DNA from: Mycobacterium aquaticum
Lineage (GTDB): Bacteria; Actinomycetota; Actinomycetes; Mycobacteriales; Mycobacteriaceae
Length of the DNA: 64,000 nt
Assembly: GCF_002086485.1 (NCBI RefSeq)
Contig: NZ_MVHF01000023.1
Location: forward strand, 44,343-108,342
Reading direction: 5' to 3'
This document shows positions 59,052-64,000 of the stretch, in pieces (within the stretch, counting starts at the first letter, position 1; each line of letters opens with the position of its first letter). Below the pieces are notes generated by a model. It did no database searches and was not told the origin of the DNA. It saw only the letters and a program-made list of their open reading frames with translations. The position numbers and the translations under genes are program-made.

Positions 59052-60185
59052 ATGACGGCGTCGGTCGCCGAATTGCGCGCCGCCGAACGCTGGTTTCTGG
59101 ACCGCGGCCTTCCCTCGGTTTTGACAGCACGTGGCCGACTTCGCGCCGTGTGGCCACGATCGGCGCCTGCCTTGTCGGGTTTCGCAGTGCTGTCGGCATG
59201 TTCAGCGATGACCTACCTGCTCACCGGAACGACGACACTCGATGTCGATGAGGTCGACATCACCCCGGTTCAGTGGGTCGCGCTGGCTGTCGTGGCACTT
59301 GCGGTGCCCATCGCCGTCACTGTCGGCTGGCTGGTCGCGCGGACGACCACGGACCGCAGGCAGTCCGTAGCGTCGGCGGTCTCAGTGGTGATCGCCTTGG
59401 CCTGCAACATCATTCAGCGGGACTGGGCATCGTTGGCGGTGACGGTCTGCGCTGTCGGTGCGGTGCTCGCGCTGACAGCGTCCGGTCTGGGATCGGTGCT
59501 CGGGTGGGCCGCGCGGCTCGCCACGGCGCAGATCGCGGCGATCGGCGAATTGATGGTCGAGTCGCTACCGGTCGTACTGCTCACCGTGCTGGTGTTCTTC
59601 AACACCCACGTGTGGCTGATGGCTGCGACGATCACCCCGGTCAGGATGTGGCTGGCGGTCGGTCTGCTGGTCTTGATCGCCGTCGCCTTCGTGATCTCGC
59701 GCCTCGTCGAGCGAGCCAAGCCGATCCTGCAAGCAGCTTCGGCGTCTGCGCGGCATGGCGACCGGTTGAAGGGGACGCCCTTCGAACACATGGCAGACCC
59801 AGGGTCACCGTATCCACTCACCCGTGCCGAGCGATTCAACGAGGTGTTCGTTCTGGCCGCCACCCAAATCGTGCAAGTGCTGACCGTCGCCGCGGTCACC
59901 TCCGGGATCTTCTTCGTGTTGGGCCTCATCGTGCTGAGCCCCGAGGTCGCCGACAAGTGGACTCGTGGGGGCGCCGGATCCGCCAATATCCTCGGGCTCG
60001 TGCTGCCGGTCCCGCAGGCGCTCGCCTACACCACCCTGTTCCTCGGGTCGCTGACATTCATGTATGTCAGCGCCCGGGCAGTCACCGATACCGAATACCG
60101 AGCCACCTTCTTCGACCCGCTCATCGATGACCTCAAGCTGACGATGGTGGCGCGCAACAGGTACCGCTCCAACACTTCGGCCTAA
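59052..60185 (+). CDS. Polytopic membrane protein of unknown function
   Basis: 377-residue protein with a soluble, basic N terminus (VAELRAAERWFLDRGLPSVL) and about eight hydrophobic segments, including VQWVALAVVALAVPIAVTVGW-like WVALAVVALAVPIAVTVGWL, ESLPVVLLTVLVFFNTHVW and FFVLGLIVLSPEVAD. The conserved-looking pieces AERWFLDRGLP and LTRAERFNEVFV resemble widespread actinobacterial membrane proteins that have no known role. The ATG at 59052 is chosen because the extension upstream lacks coding character. Its start faces the divergent protease promoter. Confidence 0.65.
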   Translation: MTASVAELRAAERWFLDRGLPSVLTARGRLRAVWPRSAPALSGFAVLSACSAMTYLLTGTTTLDVDEVDITPVQWVALAVVALAVPIAVTVGWLVARTTTDRRQSVASAVSVVIALACNIIQRDWASLAVTVCAVGAVLALTASGLGSVLGWAARLATAQIAAIGELMVESLPVVLLTVLVFFNTHVWLMAATITPVRMWLAVGLLVLIAVAFVISRLVERAKPILQAASASARHGDRLKGTPFEHMADPGSPYPLTRAERFNEVFVLAATQIVQVLTVAAVTSGIFFVLGLIVLSPEVADKWTRGGAGSANILGLVLPVPQALAYTTLFLGSLTFMYVSARAVTDTEYRATFFDPLIDDLKLTMVARNRYRSNTSA

Positions 60186-60229
60186 CCTGCTGACCGTCGA
60201 GCCGCTGCCTGGGCTGTAGCGTGGCGGCC

Positions 60230-60877
60230 GTGAACTCTTCTCGTGTGTCTCGTTCCGTCGCGTTCGCGGCCTGCGCCGCATCGATCGCCATGACACTCGC
60301 CGCGTGCGGGTCCCATGCGGGCAACCCGTCGGCGAGCACGTCAAGCGCCGCGGCGACACACACGTCGCCTGTCGAAGCAGCGCCCTCACCCGTCAGCACG
60401 ACGGCACCCATCGCCAGCACCTGCCCCACGGCAGCCCCCAACACCGCAGGCACGCCCGAATGGACGCTGGCGGGCAGCACCGGGAACGTCTCCGTCACGG
60501 GTTCGACAGACACCGCGGCGCCGGACGTCAAGGTCGGCGCACCGTTCAGCGTGACCGAGACACAGGTGCACACCCTGGTTCCCGGCGATGGACCGGTCGT
60601 CGCGGACACCGCAACGGTGTCCGTCTGCTACATGGGCGTCAACGGCCGTGACGGCAATGTGTTCGACAGCAGCTACCAGCGCGGCGAACCGGTTCAATTC
60701 CCGCTCGACGGTGTGGTGACCGGCTTCAAGAAGGCCATCGCAGGACAGAAGATCGGTTCCACCGTGGCGGTCGCCATGACCCCGGCAGACGGTTACCCCG
60801 AAGGTGAGCCCCGTGCCGGGATCCAGAAGGGCGACACCCTGGTCTTTGCGATCAAGATTCTCGACGCCACGGGCTAG
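60230..60877 (+). CDS. FKBP-type peptidyl-prolyl isomerase lipoprotein
   Basis: 215-residue lipoprotein. The signal has lipobox MTLAACGS (Cys near residue 26), followed by a Ser/Thr/Ala-rich linker. The FKBP domain (about 105-215) has VSVCYMGVNGRDGNVFDSSY, GEPVQFPLDGVVTGFKKAIA, GQKIGSTVAVAMTPADGYPE and a final TLVFAIKILDA. These are the family's substrate-binding aromatic positions, although the usual W-x-G is changed. It would help fold exported proteins. The start is GTG at 60230; GTG at 60221 is also in frame. Confidence 0.87.
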   Translation: MNSSRVSRSVAFAACAASIAMTLAACGSHAGNPSASTSSAAATHTSPVEAAPSPVSTTAPIASTCPTAAPNTAGTPEWTLAGSTGNVSVTGSTDTAAPDVKVGAPFSVTETQVHTLVPGDGPVVADTATVSVCYMGVNGRDGNVFDSSYQRGEPVQFPLDGVVTGFKKAIAGQKIGSTVAVAMTPADGYPEGEPRAGIQKGDTLVFAIKILDATG

Positions 60878-60911
60878 GCGGCGCCTGTGCTGCGCGACGC
60901 GCGGGACTTCG

Positions 60912-61577
60912 TCATCGGTTGTTACGGAACGTCTTCCAGTCGCCGATCGCGGCCAGTCGACGGCGCTGCTGGGCTGCGGCTCCGCTGTCGAGTCCATGGT
61001 TGCGGTCCTCGAGCTTGCCGATGACGCGTTCGCGGTGCTCGACCGGATTGTGGTCGTCGTACTTGAACTTCGCCTCGACGCGCACAACGGACAGTCGCAG
61101 GCCCCGGATCCCCGGGAGCATGCGCCCGTACGGACCGTCAGCCACGGCGACCTCGGCATGTCCCCCCTCGGGCTGGAAATCCCCGAGTTGAGCAGCCAGA
61201 ATCGACACCTTGCCCTCGGCATCGTCGACCACTGTCGGCCGGCAGACGAACTGCACGGAGGTGTAGTAACTGGTCGGCACACCGTCCTCGTCGGGGCCGC
61301 CCGCCTTGGCGCGCCAATACGTCGGGATGTACGCGTAATCACCGATCACCACCAGCCGAACCTCGCCGGCCGCCTCCATGTGCGGCCACACCGGATTGGG
61401 CCGTGCCAGATGGACCAGCAGCTCCTCCCCGGCAACGGTGAAGTGAGTGGGCACCACCACCGGCGCCTGGGCGGGGTCGACGTTGTTGACCGCCAACATC
61501 CCGAACCGGTCGGTGTGGGCCAACCACTCCTGCCATTCGGCGGTCTCCAGTGCGGCATCCCACGGGTGGATCAGCAT
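60912..61577 (-). CDS. PaiB-like FMN-binding protein
   Basis: 221-residue protein with the split-barrel fold of FMN-binding (PaiB/PNPOx) proteins: HPWDAALETAEWQEWLAHTD, VVVPTHFTVAGEELLVHLAR, VWPHMEAAGEVRLVVIGDYA and YIPTYWRA. The C terminus has KFKYDDHNPVEHRERVIGKL, which matches the KxSQN/HR end region of PaiB. It may be a flavin-dependent reductase or a regulator. It is the third gene of a leftward unit with a B3/4 protein and an HTH-cupin regulator, 10 bp after the second. Confidence 0.8.
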   Translation of the reverse strand: MLIHPWDAALETAEWQEWLAHTDRFGMLAVNNVDPAQAPVVVPTHFTVAGEELLVHLARPNPVWPHMEAAGEVRLVVIGDYAYIPTYWRAKAGGPDEDGVPTSYYTSVQFVCRPTVVDDAEGKVSILAAQLGDFQPEGGHAEVAVADGPYGRMLPGIRGLRLSVVRVEAKFKYDDHNPVEHRERVIGKLEDRNHGLDSGAAAQQRRRLAAIGDWKTFRNNR

Positions 61578-61587
61578 GTTTGAACTC

Positions 61588-62313
61588 CTAGGTTGTCGCT
61601 GAGCTGCTGGACATGAAGCGTTGCGCAACACGGACATTGGTGCCCAGCCCGCGCAACCGGATAGCCAGGTCGTCGGCGGCGGCATGCAGTTGCAGATCCG
61701 TCATCGCACCCAGCGCGTCGAGGATGAACAGCGCCGAAGTCGTGTCATCCCGAAGCTGGGTACGGCGGGCCTGACGCCAATTCCACCGCCGACAGGTCAC
61801 CCCGGCGTCGTCGCACCACACGACTTCACCGGGTTCGGGATGCTCGACGACCCCCAGACCGTCGGCCGTGGTGTCGAAACTCTCATCGCCGGTGGCGCGG
61901 ATCAGCTGTGGCGCTCCCTGGTACCGGGACAGGTCTTCACCGCCCACCGGCACCTGGTGCAGCACAGAGATCGCGTTGTAGATGTCGGTGAGCCGATTGA
62001 CCCGCGGCAGACCCGAACCGGCCCGCCGCGTCAGCGCCTCCACGCTGTTGCGGGTGCGTTGCGGCTTCGCACCGAACGCTCGATACGCCTCGCGCCAGTC
62101 CGCGATGTGCGGGAGCTGGTCGACGGGAACTTCACTGATCGATTGAGCGGCAACGGATTCGGCCTGGCGCAGGAGCAGTTCACCGGCTTGGTCGCTGGGC
62201 CCGGGCACCAAGCCGTCGACTGCCAGCAGCACAGCTCGGTAATCGGGCCGCAAGGCGAAAACGGCGTCGTCGATGCGCGCGGCGTCGAGGAACGCCTCGA
62301 GAGATTCAGCCAT
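61588..62313 (-). CDS. B3/4 (PheRS beta-like) domain protein
   Basis: 241-residue free-standing B3/4 domain, the fold used in the phenylalanyl-tRNA synthetase beta chain for editing. It has DYRAVLLAVDGLVPGPSDQA near residue 24, HIADWREAYRAFGAKPQRTR and SVEALTRRAGSGLPRVNRLT, the family core, and CDDAGVTCRRWNWRQARRTQ. Such proteins may trans-edit misacylated tRNA or bind amino acids. The ATG overlaps the HTH-cupin stop by 8 bp. Confidence 0.82.
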   Translation of the reverse strand: MAESLEAFLDAARIDDAVFALRPDYRAVLLAVDGLVPGPSDQAGELLLRQAESVAAQSISEVPVDQLPHIADWREAYRAFGAKPQRTRNSVEALTRRAGSGLPRVNRLTDIYNAISVLHQVPVGGEDLSRYQGAPQLIRATGDESFDTTADGLGVVEHPEPGEVVWCDDAGVTCRRWNWRQARRTQLRDDTTSALFILDALGAMTDLQLHAAADDLAIRLRGLGTNVRVAQRFMSSSSATT

Positions 62314-62911
62314 GGAGGGGCTCCGAAGGTGCAGATGCTCCGCCCACGCCGGGTTCGAACACGGCCAACGAGAACCGCGCTCCGGTGGTGTGCGGATTGG
62401 CGTAGGCATGGTCGACATCGCCGGGAAAGGCGATGGCATCCCCGGTTTCCAGTGCGATCACCTCGTCGGCGACCTCGACCGTGATCGCACCGTCGAGGAC
62501 GTGGACCAGTTCCTTGGTGCCGGCCGCGTGCGCCTCGCTGGCGTGCCGGTCCCCCGGTCCCAGCGACCAGTCCCACAACTCCATGACGTCCGGAGGGTTC
62601 GTTCCGGCGACCAACACACCGCGCCCACCGGCCGCGCCACTCCACAACTCCGCACCCTCGCCACAGCGAACCACCTTGACCGCCTTGGGTTCCGGTGGCT
62701 CCACCAGCGCCGGAAGCCCCACACCGAGAGCGTCGCTGAGCCGGAGCAGCGTGCCCACGCTGGGGTTGACGGCACCCTGCTCGACGCTGACCACCATGCG
62801 GCGACTGACCGAAGCGACCTCGGCGAGATGGTCCAAGGTCCAGCCGCGCGCCTGACGCTCCTGCTTGACCCGCGTACCGATCGCTGTTGCGAGTTTGGCT
62901 ACCGAATCCAC
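62306..62911 (-). CDS. HTH-cupin transcriptional regulator (XRE family)
   Basis: About 201-residue regulator. The N-terminal XRE helix-turn-helix is RGWTLDHLAEVASVSRRMVV, then SVEQGAVNPSVGTLLRLSDA. The C-terminal cupin (about 120-190) has ASEAHAAGTKELVHVLDGAI and IALETGDAIAFPGDVDHAYA, with His/Glu metal-type ligands. A -10-like TATAGT precedes the GTG at 62911 by 7 nt, so the mRNA probably starts there and is leaderless; a GTG at 62920 is in frame but lies before the predicted start site. It is the first gene of the operon and likely represses itself. Confidence 0.83.
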   Translation of the reverse strand: MDSVAKLATAIGTRVKQERQARGWTLDHLAEVASVSRRMVVSVEQGAVNPSVGTLLRLSDALGVGLPALVEPPEPKAVKVVRCGEGAELWSGAAGGRGVLVAGTNPPDVMELWDWSLGPGDRHASEAHAAGTKELVHVLDGAITVEVADEVIALETGDAIAFPGDVDHAYANPHTTGARFSLAVFEPGVGGASAPSEPLHG

Positions 62912-62913
62912 GG

Positions 62914-62931
62914 AGTGCACTATAGAGCACT
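62914..62931 (-). promoter_or_regulatory. Operator dyad over the -10 element of the HTH-cupin operon
   Basis: AGTGC-n-CTATAG-n-GCACT, an 18-bp palindrome with one mismatched pair, covers the -10 hexamer TATAGT (minus strand, 62924-62919) just before the GTG at 62911. A protein bound here would block RNA polymerase. Autoregulation by the HTH-cupin protein is the simplest reading. Confidence 0.55.
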
Positions 62932-63363
62932 AGCGGTGCATGAAGCCACACTGAAGGCCGTGCAGGGGTGGTAGCTGACGCAGTGCGGTCCTCCAGTTGT
63001 TCGCCAGTGGATGCCGACACCCGGGAGAGTCCTCGTCACGACGACCCGTGGGCGGCTCGCAAAGCCTTGGTGCACAACGGATTACCGAGCACGACGATGG
63101 TTACGGTCCGCCAACCAGGCGATCGAGCCGACAGCGAAATCAGCCGGATCGCGGCCGGCCGGGCTGTGCGCGGGAATGGTCGCGACGCCGGAGGTTTTTC
63201 CGACTTCCAGAACCCCTCCACGGCGCGGATGCCCGGCGGCGAAGACTGACGAAGACCCAGGAACACCAGGAGAATTCGGCAACGTGACCGGTCGCGGGCC
63301 CGCTATACTCCTGCTGCGCCGCAGCTCGATATCGGTGCCACAACCGGGAAGGATCGCCCTGCC
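62932..63363. other. 432-bp region with no supported gene
   Basis: Several overlapping open frames exist on both strands, as expected at this GC content, but none has a ribosome-binding site plus a recognisable domain. The region must hold the promoter of the haemophore gene at 63364. I see no strong dyad or repeat. Confidence 0.4.
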
Positions 63364-63747
63364 ATGCCAATGACTTCTTCGATTGCGCGACGGGCGGCAC
63401 TGCCGATGGCCGGCGTTGCCGCCGCGCTCATGGCTTGCCTGCTCATGCCGGCGACCGCGGGTGCCGAGCCCGTTGACGCACCCAACTGCACGGCCGCAGA
63501 CCTGGCCGGTGTCTCTGCGGGTGTCGCGGCATCGGTATCGGCATATCTGTTCACTCACCCGGACGTCAACGACTTCTACACCGGCCTGCGCGGCCAGCCC
63601 CGCGATCAGATGGCGGCTGCGGTGCGCACCTACTTCGACGGCAATCCGCAGGCCCATACGGATCTGCTCGGTATCCGCCAACCCCTAGTCGACTTCCGCA
63701 ACCGCTGCGGCATGTCGGAACCCGACCAGCCACTGCTGGGGCAGTGA
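63364..63747 (+). CDS. Haemophore-type secreted haem-binding protein (Rv0203-like)
   Basis: 127-residue exported protein. The signal peptide (AALPMAGVAAALMACLLMPA) is cleaved near ATAGA. The mature part is the mycobacterial haemophore fold: DAPNCTAADLAGVSAGVAAS, VSAYLFTHPDVNDFYTGLRG and QPLVDFRNRCGM. Two Cys probably form the family's disulfide, and the Tyr/His positions of the HPDV..FY stretch match the haem-binding region. It would carry haem outside the cell. The stop codon overlaps the next start (TGATG). Confidence 0.85.
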   Translation: MPMTSSIARRAALPMAGVAAALMACLLMPATAGAEPVDAPNCTAADLAGVSAGVAASVSAYLFTHPDVNDFYTGLRGQPRDQMAAAVRTYFDGNPQAHTDLLGIRQPLVDFRNRCGMSEPDQPLLGQ

Positions 63748-64000
63748 TGTTGAGATCATCGACCCTGTCACGGTCACGCCGATCCTGGATCGCGGCGGCG
63801 TTGGCGACAGCCGCCATTCCGGGTGCGATCGTGTTCATCACGCCCGCGGGTACCGCCGCGGCCGACGTGTGCGTCGGCGCGGGCCGCCGAATCAATGTCA
63901 GCGGCTGCGCGAACATCGCCGACGCCATCGCGCCCTACGTCCCGCCACCCACCTACTACGCACCGTTACCTGAGGACGTGCCACCACCGCCTCCCCCACC
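63747..64000 (+). CDS. Secreted hypothetical protein (3' end outside window)
   Basis: The first 84 codons of an exported protein. The signal peptide (WIAAALATAAIPGAIVFITP) is followed by ADVCVGAGRRINVSGCANIA and the Pro/Tyr-rich APYVPPPTYYAPLPEDVPPP, where the window ends. The pattern resembles small mycobacterial secreted proteins with short Cys-containing repeats. Its ATG shares one base with the haemophore stop, so it is translationally coupled and may act with it. Function unknown. Confidence 0.7.
   Translation, partial: MLRSSTLSRSRRSWIAAALATAAIPGAIVFITPAGTAAADVCVGAGRRINVSGCANIADAIAPYVPPPTYYAPLPEDVPPPPPP

Noticed and set aside
62968..63249. Open frames before the haemophore gene
   Set aside because: Three overlapping frames of similar length with no ribosome-binding site or domain, typical of noncoding GC-rich DNA.

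Overview
The window is a stretch of high-GC actinobacterial chromosome. It most likely comes from a rapidly growing Mycobacterium (Mycolicibacterium). Evidence for this is an MPT63-like (DUF1942) secreted protein, a mycobacterial haemophore, a culp-type cutinase, a DesA-type acyl-ACP desaturase, a PepD/HtrA protease, LGFP and DUF3349 proteins, a probable DosR box, and several apparently leaderless genes. About 68 genes are supported. I see no rRNA, tRNA, CRISPR array, insertion sequence or prophage.

1-9.4 kb: the 3' part of a type II NADH dehydrogenase, then a zincin-like metallopeptidase, an acyl-ACP desaturase behind a tandem dyad operator, a decayed aminoglycoside-phosphotransferase-like gene, stress and membrane proteins (CsbD, DUF1206), an LGFP lipoprotein, an orphan periplasmic solute-binding protein, a very short DUF3349 gene and a PaaK-like adenylate-forming ligase.

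9.4-16.8 kb: a complete urea-utilisation locus. A urea channel (AmiS/UreI) reads leftward and ureAB(fused)-C-G-D-E-F reads rightward, with a LuxR regulator between them. The regulator gene is flanked by two nearly identical 88-bp promoter copies in inverted orientation, each followed by a short leader ORF that overlaps the first structural gene.

16.8-33.4 kb: mixed metabolic and secreted genes. These are a CBM2 protein, a GNAT protein, a squalene-cyclase-like toroid protein, an orphan PIN protein, a DUF480-methyltransferase fusion, the MPT63-like protein, phenylalanine 4-hydroxylase, a DoxX-like membrane protein, a Rieske lipoprotein, an MFS gene cut by an in-frame stop, a carboxymuconolactone decarboxylase-like protein, hydrolases, a cutinase and an MBL-fold hydrolase.

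33.4-42.4 kb: a secreted microprotein, a SRPBCC protein, an alpha/beta hydrolase, then a membrane protein, an MFS transporter and a CitA/DcuS-type two-component system, followed by a zinc alcohol dehydrogenase with a DosR-like box. Three promoters (near 7.7, 33.7 and 35.6 kb) share a bipartite element whose dyad lies about 43-45 bp upstream of a predicted start site.

42.4-48.4 kb: an ECF transporter of the YkoEDC type (thiamine or HMP family) in one leftward operon with a P-loop kinase, a THI5/NMT1-like protein without signal peptide and a rhodanese. A divergent GntR gene lies across a perfect 14-bp dyad.

48.4-56.7 kb: a methyltransferase, a GNAT protein, and a B12-dependent diol dehydratase system (fused large+medium subunit, small subunit, large reactivase) without shell genes. 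It is divergent from an APC permease and a PucR regulator.

56.7-64 kb: a PASTA-like secreted protein, an HtrA/PepD protease, a membrane protein, an FKBP-type lipoprotein, an autoregulated-looking HTH-cupin/B3-B4/FMN-binding operon, a haemophore, and a secreted protein cut by the window edge.
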